64,000 bases of DNA from Arachis hypogaea (taxonomy: Eukaryota > Streptophyta > Magnoliopsida > Fabales > Fabaceae), in NCBI RefSeq assembly GCF_003086295.3, contig NC_092055.1, forward strand, positions 121,263,192 through 121,327,191. The letters are read 5' to 3'. Both the position numbers and the translations under genes were made by a program. Position 1 is the first letter of the stretch; every line of letters starts with the position of its first letter. This document shows, in pieces, positions 30,968 through 43,111 of the stretch. Under the pieces are notes generated by a model. It made no database searches. It was not told where the DNA came from and saw nothing but the letters and a program-made list of their open reading frames with translations.

Positions 30968-33900
30968 TGTAAGACCCAGAACTTTTGAAAAAGGGCTATC
31001 ATGAGCTAATTTCAAATTCAGTATTTCTATAGCTTTAATTTCAGAAATTTTTTTATTAAAGAAAATTAGAGCAAGTTTTGATTAATTGAATTTGAAATAA
31101 ATTAGGATTTATTATCCGATTTTACAATTATTGGATTATTTTCTATATTTAAATTATAAAGTTGGCAGTTATGAAATAATAGAGATTTTATGTGATTTGG
31201 ACTAAATAATTTATATTTTAAGATATTAATACTGCTATTTTAGAAAATAAAGGATTTAATTATATTATTTCCAATTATTAGATTTGAACATTTTATTGAA
31301 AATAATTTGTAAAATTGATGAGCAAGTAGCATTTTTCTATATACAATTAGTGTTGGATTTAATTTGGGTTTCAATTACTATATTATCCCTACCTTTATTT
31401 GAAATTACCTAAACTACCCCTAGCTCAACACTAACCCTAGGTTTCAAAAATGAAACCCTAATTCCCTTCATCCTAGTAGCCGCAGCCTCACCTCCCTCAA
31501 CATGACAAACCCATTAGAAAAACAAAAGAAAGAACAGAGGGCCGCGGAGGAGAAGAGAAAGAGGATTACGCCGGCGTGCTGGGCTCACTGCCGTCACAGT
31601 CACCGTCGACCTTGCCGCGGTCAGCTTCACCGTCGCGTCCTGCCATCCCTGCCACCATGGAGCTGCTCCGATCTGGACTGAGGGAGAGAGATTGAAAGGA
31701 GCCGTGAGGAAGAGGGTTCCGCGAGAAGGAAGGGGGAGAGGCGCCGTCGCGAGCCGGCCATCGAGGGAGCCTTTGCTGCGAACTCATCGCTGTAGAGGAG
31801 AAGTCGTCGCCGCGCCTTTCCACCGCCGTCGAGCTTCTATTGTCAACGCGTGTCACTGCGGTTTAGGGTGTCACCACCACCAAACCTTGGCCGATGATGC
31901 TTCCACTGCACGCGAGAGGAAGATGAGCGATGAGGCAGAACGCGACTGAAGGAGAGGAAGGGGGGTCGTCCTCGCTGGAGTTCTTGAGCGCCGCCGTCGT
32001 TCGTGCCTCCTCCCGCCGCCAAATCTGCTCCTACTTCGGGATTATGGAATCTGACCAGGATGCTGCTGCCACCATCTGAGCTCACTGCTGCTGATGATAG
32101 TAAGCCCAAACCCCCGCCGGCAAAGGGGTTCAGGCCGTCACAAGTGTCGCTGCCGGAGAAGGGAGCTGCATCTCTGTGATTCTGGCCGCTAGGAGTGGTT
32201 CTGTGACTTCCGGAACCACCGCCGGAGCTTTTGGCTACTTCTACCATCGTTGGAAAAGTTTGCCGGTAAGGGTTTCATTTGAGGTTTCTGCCTTTTTGGA
32301 TTTCGAGAAGGTTTTAATGTTGTGCGGTTTTTATAGTTGATCCATCGGGGCTTTTGGCCGCCGCCGGAGCTGTTGCCGGGGCCGGTTCGAAATCACAGCT
32401 GCTTCGTGTTGATATTCTGGTAAGAAATTATGTTTCGAAAGCCCTACGTTAGTGTCCCGTACGTGTATTAAAGCCTTTACGGTATTAATGTTCTTAGAGT
32501 GTAGTAACTGAGGTTGCTTGTTATAATTTAGAGTTGTTTATGCTGCTGCGAAAATGTGTGGGGCTGTGCTTTGATGCTGCCTTTGATTCGAGTTTAGGCG
32601 AAAAGAACTTATGAGGCGTTTGGACTATGGAATTTGCGTTTTGAGGTATGGGCGCTTTCCAAAAACTATATTTTATATATTGGAGTTATTACATATGGAT
32701 ACTGATGTGAGAGAATGTGTATTTGTTGATTGTATCGGCCTTATGTATGGCTTGATTTTCCTTGGTTGGTTATGAACGTCTGTTGGTTGAATTGTTGTGT
32801 GGTTTTGTGAAACGAAATGCTTTTCAAGTTGATTCTTTTAAAGCCTTGAGATCGAGTTTAACCCATTGAGAATTGATTTGAGTTAATTTTATTGAGAATG
32901 TGAAAAATAGAATCCACTCTTGAATTCAGCCTGGCTTGCTTTAAATGATCTGGTTTTTGATACATGGTTGTTACTGAACCGTTTCCTTGAAACTTTAGAA
33001 ATGAGTTTATTCGGCTGATAATGATTTGATTTTGAAACGATTTTCTTGAAATATGGTATTGAGATTAACTGTTGGATTTGGCTTGCCTTGAACTGATTTT
33101 AGATTTTGGGCTGTTGAAAAGGATTTTGGAACGGTTTAATTGGGACCCGAACCGGGTGGCAAAGTCCAAGTTTTAGGGGAGGTGTTGCCGAAATTTCTAT
33201 AAAATCCGAGTCTTTATTGAAATGTTGTTTGGAAAGTGATGAGTTAAAGACTTTTACTATTTTATTTGAATTATCGAGAAAAGGATGGTTCATGCTTTCG
33301 AAATGAATTAGTAAAGAGAAAATTGTGATTTAGTCTTGCTTCTTAAGAAAGGAATTGTATCTCTTTCAGGAGAAAGTTATTTAGATGAAACTTGTGTTTT
33401 AAAGCTGTTTGAATGTGAAAAGGGTTTATGACTTTGAATTTGACTTGGGGGTTTCAATTAAAGAAGTTTCAATGACTTTGAAAGAACCTGAATGTCTATT
33501 GACAAGTTTCATTTTGAAATGTTTTGAGAAAGGTTTTAAGTACTCTTTGAATTCTGAATTTTTGCAAGACTAAAACAATTTTGAACAGTTGAAACGCTTT
33601 AGAATTTATCATGGGGGTTAAAGCTGGTTTTGCCTAAGTAAAGGAAACGGCTTTGAAAGAAGTAGATGATTACGTGACTCGGTTTGGCTTAGATCCTATT
33701 TTATTACTCAAATCAGAAAGCCAATGTTTTAATGATTTTAAATGAATTTGGCGAAATGAGTTATGCTATTCTCTCCTAAGGACTTGGGACCTTGCCGAGA
33801 AACTTTGTGATAAAATCCCTTTGTTGGATGGATGATTTTGAATGTTTCAAAATGAATCTTTAACTTTCCATGGTTATGGAAGTTTTGAAAAGAGGATGCC

Positions 33901-35475
33901 GAGAGTGGCATGGTTTTAAAAGGGGAATTTACCTTGAGTAAAAGTGGCTTATGAGCCTGAGATGATTTGAGAAATGAGATCTTTAAAGCCAAGGCTAAAA
34001 AGAGTTGGAACTTGATTTCAAAGTGAAATGATTTGGGAAAAAATGATTTATGGCTTAAATGCCGATTTTATGAATTGATGATGTTGAATGTGGAAGTGCT
34101 GTTTTGTTGTGAGCCGGAATGGCTGTGTATGATTATAAATATTGGTTGGTTCTGGATTGAACCGTGAGCCGGATGGCTGAGATGGATGTTGATCCATGGA
34201 AGATATTGAACGCATGTATATGCTGAATCATTGATAAATGTTAATGTTGCACTTCCACTATCGGAGATAAGAGTTTCCCTGGGAGAAAGCAGTGGCTAGC
34301 CACCACGTGCTCCAGGTTGAGACTCGAAGCTCTTTTGACCCTATGTCGTCAGGGTGGCTGGGCACTGTGAAAGCCCCGGATGAGCTCACCCCCATAAATA
34401 TTCACCAGTGAGGGTGATGGATATGGATCATGATTATGATCAAGTTTATATTGAGTATAACTCGAGTTGGGGAGACACGACAGAGGGACAGTCCAATGGT
34501 TAGCTACTAGGACTTATCGGGTTGGCTCTATAACCGACAGATGATATCATCATCCACTAGGGACAGGCATGCATCATATGCATCTATGTGACATTGTTTG
34601 CGTGTGCATATTGTACTTGGTTTGCCTATGTGATTACGTGAGATTAACTGCTACTTGTTCTATTTGCTGTAACTGTTTGTTTGTACTTGAACTTCCTATA
34701 TGTGTTTGCAACTGGGACTCTGTTAGATCGTGGTAATTGGTTGATGGTTGGATTGTTTGGGCCTAGGGCCGTGGTTGAAATGAGATGAGCCGATGGTTGA
34801 TTTTGGTTTTGTGTTTCTGGTTTGGAAAAATATGAAAGGCTATTTTGGTTCAGCATAGATAAACATTTTTGAAAGGCTTTTGAGTTTTTGAGAATTGAAC
34901 AGTTCCTCTTTCAGAAAAGATTTCCGACTTTAATTTTATTGAAAACCGTTGTTTTTGAAAAGAGGCATAAGACAATTATTAATCACTAGTACGGTTTATC
35001 TTCACGTATCCTATTACAGTAATTCCCAAAAACCCTCTACTGAGAACCCTTTCGAGGATGATGTTCTCACCCCCTTACATTTTTTCCCCTTTCAAGATAT
35101 GGGCGCTGAAGTCACGAAGAGTTTATTTAGTTGTTGTTAAGATGCTCCGGATTGTTTTAGTTATGGTTTATTGAACCCTCGCCTTTATCTTGATATATTC
35201 TGTAAGAGGGATAGGAATTGTATTGGTTAATGCTTGTAAAGTTATTTATATATATTTATGTATATATATGGATGTACTCTTTATGAGTTTTTGTAAGTTG
35301 TATGGTATTTATGGATGTACGTTATCGAACGAAAGTATTTCTGGGGTCGGTATTACGGTTTAATGTTTTAAACAGGCTCATATTTTAGTATTAAAAAGTA
35401 TAAGTGTCGTCGTAATGTCCGAGCTATCAGAGTCGCACAGCCAGAAGCATGAGCTTTGGTAGTTAGGGTGTTACA
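30968..35475 (+). repeat. Element E 3' LTR (4508 bp)
   Basis: Second copy of the long LTR with the same ends. A short deletion near 34160, relative to the 5' copy, removes one unit of the 'gagccggaatggctg' duplication, and there is a small insertion near 34995. Confidence 0.92.
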
Positions 35476-35480
35476 CCAAA

Positions 35481-36566
35481 CGCCCAAAGAGGACCCCTTA
35501 GCCAGCATTCAACGCCCTAGAGACCTCCTAGCACGTGGGTCTCATCAAAGGTCAGCCCAAACACTCACCAAGTGGGCCCCATAAGTAGATTTTAGCACTA
35601 AAAAGATTGTTTTACCTTTACTAGTTATTAGTTTAGTATTTAAAGTAGAAGATCACTCTTTGTTAAGGATCTTTGCCCATCATTTACCATAATTTCATTT
35701 TTCACATTGTATTTTCTATCAGTATGAGTTTCTAAACCTCCTAGGTTGAGGGGAGGAGCCATGCTGAGTTTTATGGATTAATAAAAGATTACTGTTCCTC
35801 TTTAATCCATGTTTGATTCTCTATTCTAAAATGTATATCCGTTCTTCATCAATATGAATGCTTTAAACTGGCATAAGGTTATCACATTCTACATGGGTTC
35901 AGAGTACATCTTTCATCGGACAATGATGAACCACCGGCTTGATTATGTATCTCTTAGATGGCTAATCTATGACTTTGTTAGGGACTTCTCGAGACACTAG
36001 TTTAGCCGATTTACGGGGTGATTAGGGTCTTTGTGGTAAAGGCTAGAACCCAAAGGCGCAGCATCCTCCGGTCTGTAAGATTCGACCTTGTCTATGGCGT
36101 TTTAAGTAGGATCACCAAGGAGAATGAACTGCAGAAGCTTCACCCTCAATCAGAATGGATCTACACTAATCCTGGGGTTCAGATCTGGAGGAGTATTGGC
36201 GGCTGCTCAAACCAGCGTCAATCACATACAGTCTGCTATAGAAGAAATCATTCACAATTGAAGAAGACAGTAATACCAGAGTTAATCCAGAAGGACAAAG
36301 CAACTCCAAATCTTAACCAATTTCTTATCCCTGAGTATAATTCCATTCACAAAGTATTTTATACCCTTTTCTTTAGACTTTTTTCACTCTATCAAACAAT
36401 CAAATCCAATAACTTTTCTATCCGCCTGACTAAAACTTGCAAGATAACCATAGCTTACTTCAAACCACAATCCTCGTGGGATCGACCCTGACTCACCCAG
36501 GTATTATTTGGACGACCCAGTGCACTTGCTGGTACAATTTTACGAAGTGTGGGAATTCGTGCATCA
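35481..36566 (+). repeat. Element A 3' LTR, right part
   Basis: Remaining 1086 bases of the LTR, ending GTGCATCA. Together with 23041-23488 it makes 1534 bp. Confidence 0.9.
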
Positions 36567-36720
36567 AACCTCTGTAATGAATCTTTGGCCAAAGCTGCAA
36601 GAAATCCTTGCAAAAGGTGAAACACGCCCCTCGCGTGTTGTCTGGGTGGTGACACCTGTTCCATACTTCGATGAATCTCTGACAACGCTATAGTAACACG
36701 CTCCTGCATGTTGCGTCAGG
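36567..36720. repeat. Target duplication of A and continuation of a palindromic repeat array
   Basis: AACCT (36567-36571) closes the insertion of A. Then come AACACG-CCCCTCG-CGTGTT (36621-36639) and AACACG-CTCCTG-CATGTT (36695-36712). With A removed these follow the copy at 2578-2595 at a spacing of about 75-95 bases, each preceded by a GAATCTCTG-like word, so they look like units of one diverged tandem array. Confidence 0.65.
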
Positions 36721-39082
36721 CTTCTCCTGCACCCACAATTCTGCAAAATACCCCAATTATCAATATTGGACAAATACACCACTCTTCTTTCTATATGAAA
36801 AATAATTTCCAAAAATATGTGTGTGATGATTTTTTTAATTTACCGTGTGTTAGATGTGGCTCCCATATTTGGATTTTGGAGCAAAGTTATGGCCAATTAT
36901 TGATATTTTTAGGTTCATGTTGCTTCATTTTCAGTTATAAGTCAAATCCCATAACATCAATAATCTATATACGTAGTTCACTCATCTGCTTAAGTAAGTA
37001 TTGGGTTCAAATTTTGCCTTATGTATGCAGTAACTCATTGGCCAATAGTAAATCCTTAAATAGAACTCAGATTTACGATGGATTAGTCATTGGCCTGTCG
37101 AGCAGAGAAATACCATGGGCAACCAAAAAGAAAAAAAAGATGCAGTAGCAAGCATGCCATTGTGGTTGAGGTTTTTGTGCAATGATATTCGAAAATCTGT
37201 TGAGACCAAATAACGAATAAGACTTCTTAAAGTATTATGTGTGAGTGTGTAAAGTAAATGACTTTGTGATGTTGTAATGTTTAGAATTAAGAACTATCTA
37301 ACTCGCCTAAAAAAACAATATGCGACCAAAAAATGGTTATTCTTTTGGTTGTTTAAATGTTATGTCTTTTAATTTGATCTTTAGAAATAGTATGCATACA
37401 ATAGAAAACAACTAAATAAGTGATCGCACTAAAAACAAGTAAATTTGAGGATAAAACACTAAAATAGAGTTTCAATTCACCACCATTACTAACATAAAAT
37501 ATTAAAGGGAAATGCTATAGTGTGGTTATATAAAACATCCATACATGTGGATATGACGTGTTTTTCTGAAGTACCTTACATGTGGAAGGAAATCGGATGT
37601 GACTATTGCTCTAAAAAGCTGACAGGTACTGTTCCTTGCAGTGTTCGTTGGTTTAGTGAATGGTAATTATTCCACTTACGTAGATTAATTAATGGAGAGA
37701 AGAGATCTAATTTTTTTGGTGAAATGGAGTAATGGGCCACGTGAATTGAATGTTAATGGGATGAGATGTAATCTTTCTTAGAGTATTGGACTAACAGCCT
37801 AGGACTATTGTTAGTGAATGGATTAAAAGTGAATTTTTTTGGCAAGTGAAAAAGAATTTGTGGATAAACATGGATTGTGTATACAAAAATTGCCTATGTA
37901 TGAAGTCTGGATGTAGTCTCTAAGAACAGCATAGAGTAATGAAAAACAGGATTCGTTTATTATATTAAGGAATGAGCAGTGCCTACATTAACAATGAACC
38001 AATTGAGCAGAATTTTTTAATTATTGACCTTTGTTATAATAACGAAACGGGTTTTTTTATTATGATATTCATATTAGAAAATAATTTCAACTATACTTTT
38101 TGTGAAAATTGAAGTTAACTTTAAAAGAAGGAAAACCGACTAATAAATATATCTATATTTTCAGTTACATAAAGAAAAGAATACGAGTTTTATTAAGGTG
38201 GCATAATTGGTATTGAAGTTGCATGTAGATGCAAAAAAATTATAAAGTTAATTACTACTGACTATATGTCAAACCTAAAAAAAGAAATTATAAAATTAAA
38301 ATTAAAGTAGTTAAATCCTCTCGTTGTGAAGTACCAAAAAGAAGTCTCTTAAATTAATGCAAGATATGTAGAAATAAATTTAATAATAAGTTTTATGAAA
38401 TAATTGTGGAGACTTGAGACCTTTAAGTGTGTGCTTGCATTACGGTATATAAATTGGAGTTTGCATAAAATTGATTTTGCAAGTGTGATTTTGACGACAA
38501 GTTTATGTTAAGGTGATTTATGTTTGGCAATCTTTATATGAAAATAGATTATAGTAAAAAAAATATTGTTTGGATTATATGAAATCACTTTTAAATAAAA
38601 AAAATTAATAAAACAGACATCAACTTAAATAAATTTTGTATATTATCTTATCATTTTAAATTAAGATATTTGAATAGATCTTATTAATTAAATTTATAAT
38701 GGAATTAATATTTATATTCCAAAATAAAAATAACACATAAAAATTGACAAAATATATTTTTAATTAAAACTAACAAAATATAAATTTCAGAGAGTACTAA
38801 CAATTATAAAAAAATTAAATATCTACCTTGGTAGTGATTGGAATAAATCAAATAATTTTTGATGATGTCTTTTATATATTATATTTCTAGTACTCTTAAG
38901 TACTCTTTTTTAGTATGCTATAATTTTTTGCTATTATTATTATTTAGGATTGATTTTTTGTTCAATTTACTTTACTTAATAGAATCATTAAATTATATTA
39001 TAAAAAGATAATAAAAAAATTATATGTTCGTCTTAGAGGGAGAACAAATTTAATAATTTAATGAAAGCAAATAAATAATTTT
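36721..39082. other. AT-rich sequence, no gene seen
   Basis: No coding region, LTR or terminal inverted repeat recognised in 2.4 kb. Frames here are short and without motifs. Confidence 0.5.
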
Positions 39083-39300
39083 TAACCCTAAACCCTAAAC
39101 CCCAAAGCCTAAAGACTAAACCCTAACCCTAAAACATAAACCGCCGAGCCTAAATCATAAATTCTAAACCCTAAACCTGGATCACAAACTATAAACTCTC
39201 AAACATGATACCTAAACCAAAAAACGTGAATACTTAAACTCTAAACCATAAAATTACTAAATCCTTCACAGTAAAACCTAAACCATATACCCTAATGAGC
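39083..39300. repeat. Degenerate interstitial telomere-like repeat
   Basis: Units of the CCCTAAA type, the plant telomere sequence, begin with three good copies at 39083-39101 and fade into CCTAAA, ACCATAAA and similar words. Too degenerate for a functional telomere. Confidence 0.65.
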
Positions 39301-40843
39301 GAAGACATCATAGATTTTGAACCGAATTCATAATTGTTAACCACAAGTATAAAACACTAATGCGTAATTTTCACTAATGAGCGGTGGGATTGTATCTTGT
39401 ATGTGGTTCTACCATTTCCACTTTATGTTTGACTTACAAATTTGTAATTACTAATTTCACTAGTCAAAATGTTTTATGAGATATTCTTTTGTTAGTATTT
39501 AAATGAATATGTTTCCACCAAAATTAGCAAACTCCGTCTATGCTCTTTATTTATCTTTGGCTATCTCATTTCTCTATCATTTTGTAGTGTTGCCACCATT
39601 TGATTTTCGTAAAAAAAAAAAAACAATTCTAATGAAATAGTAGAATTCAAGTAAATGCGTAACTATGATGCTGGGGTTGGGATTTACTGTTGTAATGAAT
39701 TTATATATTGTTGTTAACTTATCCTTGGTGGGGGCATATGACAACGTTCGTAGTTTTATTTTGAATTGGTAGTAAAGATATGTGACGTGCTGTGTGTCTA
39801 GTGAATTGTTTAAAAATTATGATCCAGTGAACAAGATAATTACCTAATCTTCTAGAACTACGTTTATGAACATTTAATGTAAATGATTATTTTTTAAGAT
39901 TTTGTTACTAAAAAATTTTTTTACACAAAATTTAATCAACAGTAGCAATACTGTAATTATATTTAAAAGTGAAACATAAATGAAAAGATAATTAAAGATA
40001 TATTTGGCATTTTGTAAAAAGATTCGGTATTTTTTGTTAATTATTAAAAATATCAACGAAAAGATTTTACGTTATCTTTTTGTCTAAAAAATAAATATTA
40101 TTGATGAACATTTTGACTAATTTTTCATATTTTTTATCTTGTTAGATGTCGTAGAAGAAAAAATTGAAAATCGTAATTGCATTGATCAAGTAAATAATAT
40201 GTCTATTCAGTAACTATCAAGCATTTAAATTTACATGATTCCTTTGGTATTCTTTTTTGAATAACGTTACAGTATAACAACGGATTACAGTGATAGTTGA
40301 AAATATTTTAGGCCAGTAGATGAGGATCATTTTTCAGAACATCTGTACTATATTTGAATATAAGAGAAATACCCTTTTTTCGTGCATGAAAATGACCATA
40401 ATTTGTCTCTTTATCCCCAAGAAAAATATAGCAGAAAAATATTATTTTTTGATACACTTTTAACATTATTGTTAGTTGTATAATCATTAATAAATATGAA
40501 TATAATTTAAGTTTACATAGTTTGAGTACCACCACTCCCCTCCTACAATACTATAGCTTCGGGAAAAAGAGCTACATATGTCAATGAATAAATTAAATCG
40601 TTAAAAGTATAATATTTTATAACAGTTTTAAATGATACTGAAAACTAAAACTAAATAGAAAAAGAATTTCCTAACATTTTTTTCACCCTTTTTTTTTTCA
40701 AAAAGCACGTAAATGCCTTTATTTTGCAGTATATGAGTTAATGATGGATGAGAGTGAGGGCATAAGTTGTGCCAGTGTTGTTTCCTCCCCCATTTCCCCT
40801 TTCCTCTTTAGATAGATATTTTGGGTTGTACGCGTCGTTGCAG
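39301..40843. other. AT-rich sequence, no gene seen
   Basis: About 1.5 kb without recognisable features. The CT-rich stretch near 40780-40830 could be the 5' UTR of the next gene piece, and TTGCAG at 40838-40843 could be a splice acceptor. Confidence 0.45.
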
Positions 40844-41732
40844 ATGAGCAGTGACTGTGGTCGGTTTCCATTCTATGCGGTGTGCCGGGGTCATGTTCCC
40901 GGTGTGTATAGATCATGGCAGGAGTGTGACCAACATGTGAACGGTTACCGAAACAGTGAACATCGTGACTTTCGTGATTTGTCGGAGGCTGTTGCTTGGT
41001 TGTGCAACGCCGCAGATCCTCCAGCCCGTCAGCCAACACGCCTTATTCAACCGGTCAGAAAAAAATCATCAAGATTGTTAGAAGGGGCCTTCTATTCTAT
41101 CCCTTCCTCTCAACAAGTATCTTTCGGAGTAGTGGTAGCCAACAGCCAGCACAATGGTGTGGGCAGTAATCCCGATTGACAGGGAGGTGAGCTGTTATAT
41201 ATAATTTTTTTATAATGCATGTACTGGGTTTTCATTGAGATATTTTTTACTTCCGGAAGGAATGTCATGTTATTGATGTGGGCCGTATAGTGATGGAGCC
41301 AGAGAGTTCATTCATACATGTTGAAGACATGGAGCTGATGTTGATGCAAGCGTGCGCATTCTTCCAGATTGGTGTTCCGATTTTTGTTCCTCAAGAAGTC
41401 AACTCAACTGATAATAATCTGCTTTTCGGCTTCACGGTGTTTCTTCCCCACAATAGCAAAGGTCTAGATCTTGTGGCTCATGGTCTGTTGTGCTACGAAG
41501 AACGTTCTACTCGTCAAGAAGTTTATTCACAATGGTAGAGAAGATTCTTTCTACTACAGGTTATGCTGTGCGTGATTACAATTATCGCGTTCTTGGACGT
41601 CTCACAGAGCAGTTTAATCAAGTCAACAAGGAGGAAGTTGACAGATTGAATGAACGAATTCGTTCGTTGGAGCTTGAAAATGAAAATCTTAGGGGACAAG
41701 TTGAAATATTTGGGAAAATGCTAGACGAATAG
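40844..41732 (+). pseudogene. Transposon-associated gene with viroplasmin/RNase H1 N-terminal domain, broken
   Basis: Exon 1 (40844-41186) encodes an RNase H1 hybrid-binding/viroplasmin-type domain: FYAVCRGHVPGVYRSWQEC, a QVNGY-like turn (HVNGYRN), then DLSEAVAWL, in roughly the first 55 residues. A TGA at 41177 interrupts it near its end. A splice (GT at 41187, AG at 41238-41239) keeps the frame into exon 2, which encodes a domain I do not recognise and, after a frameshift near 41520, a coiled coil (EEVDRLNERIRSLELENENLRGQ) to the TAG at 41730. Such domains bind RNA-DNA hybrids or duplex RNA. The Ulp1-type gene 1.4 kb downstream suggests both belong to one DNA transposon. Confidence 0.65.
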
Positions 41733-43111
41733 ACTGCTATTTTTAATATTTCCTTTTGTGTTTACTAGATCTTGCAAGCGTTGGGCTGTTAGTGGTTATG
41801 TTGTTGGTGTTTTGGTTGGGGTTTAATGAAGTGCTTATCTTGGCAAACAATATTATGACTTATTTCCAGACAAATGTTTGATGCACATAAAATTTGAATG
41901 GAAAAAATACTTAACGCCTGATTAGTAATTACAATCAAGTTTTAGTTGCTATAAAAACTATAATATTTTGAGTGATGTTTGTAATTATCGATTAAAGAAA
42001 TAACTTTGTTAGCAGAATAAAATTTTTAATCTGCAATCAGTTATGGCATTCCCATAATGAAAATTAGAAGGATACACCATAACATATAAATTCTGACAAG
42101 AAGTTTGACTGGTTATTTTAAAATATTATTAAAATTATAATTTAATTACTAATTATTAATTATTTTATTCGCAGATTATTTGTTAAAAAATGCTTGCCTA
42201 GTAATATTTGATATTATTTGATTGATTCCTTCGGTGTAACACTAATGGTAGTTGCGATTTTAATATAACCTTTATGTTATCCTATTTTTATATTTTTTAA
42301 CATGTAGAAAGTGCGAAGAAAAAATAGTTAAGTATTAATTTTCTAGAAATTTAATACATTATATATCATAAACATATAATTTTCATTAATTTAAACGACC
42401 TGAATATACTATGTACATTGAAGAATGTTCAACAAGTGACTATGGTGAAATTTACAATTGTTTAACATTTGCATCAGTGATGCATAGTGAAAAATTCAGA
42501 ACCATGACTGGAAGCATACCAGATTCAAAGAATTATAATGGCTTAACTTGACAACATTAAGTTAGCAAGGGTCGGCGTGATTAGTATGAACCAATGGTTA
42601 ATTGGCCATGATTATTTATTTAATAATAGGGTGCTATTAGTGATTTGGTGATGGTCTCTTTAGATAATGTTCTTGTGAAGAATGTATTTGATTTTTTGAT
42701 TGATGGGCCGCATTTGCAGTTCCTGATTGATTTTGCTTGATGGGACAATACATTTAAAAGAACGGCACTTCACACGCAACCTTGCTCTGATGGTGAGTAG
42801 GTATTTCAAAAGTGAAAGAGTGATGCCGTATGGATTATAAAAATAATAGACATATTAAATAAATAAATAATTTCTATACCATCAAACGATTAGGCATGAT
42901 GATTCAGAGGAAGTATCCCTAATTGTAGGCAAGACTTCTTCATGGGCCTCATCTAATTTCATTGGGCTAAGAAGAACAAGGTCCAAGCCCATTCATTATG
43001 CTTGAGTTACTGTGATAGTACAAGAATGCATGCAGGGTTGCGGGACTAAATCACTGTTCAGACAACCTTACTCTCTTCCCACACATCAACTACACGTCAT
43101 GGTCATATTCA
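41733..43111. other. Non-coding interval between the two transposon-type genes
   Basis: AT-rich sequence of 1.4 kb; no coding block recognised. The part after 43020 may be the promoter and 5' UTR of the following gene. Confidence 0.45.

Larger units (their letters stand above)
23489..35475 (+). mobile_element. Element E: LARD-type non-autonomous LTR retrotransposon nested in A's 3' LTR
   Basis: 11,987 bp with LTRs of 4534 and 4508 bp, a primer site for initiator tRNA-Met, a 2945-bp interior without recognisable gag or pol, and a purine-rich tract before the 3' LTR. LTR length and an empty interior define a large retrotransposon derivative (LARD). The hairpin before the purine tract (arms around CGAGGACG) is a sequence I associate with chromovirus-type (Tekay/Del) Ty3 elements, so its helper may belong there; that is inference. 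The LTRs are nearly identical, about 2% apart in the 500 bases compared. Confidence 0.92.
2623..36566 (+). mobile_element. Element A: old Ty3/gypsy (Athila-like) LTR retrotransposon with two nested insertions
   Basis: A spans from TGATGAG at 2623 to TGCATCA at 36566 and is bounded by AACCT duplications. Without nested elements B and E it is about 11.1 kb. Order: 5' LTR, tRNA-Asp-type primer site, AT-rich leader, gag-protease-RT-RNase H-integrase in what was one reading frame, hairpin, palindromes, a tiny ORF2 remnant, 3' UTR (split by B), pre-PPT hairpin, 3' LTR (split by E). PBS, gag and protease features point to the Athila/Tat side of Ty3/gypsy. LTR divergence is roughly 7-10% by eye, the highest in the window, and pol carries about eleven stops and four frameshifts. 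It may belong to the peanut FIDEL-type group, but I cannot confirm that here. Confidence 0.9.

Noticed and set aside
39083..39300. True telomere
   Set aside because: Only a few perfect units, strongly degenerate, and flanked by ordinary AT-rich sequence on both sides.
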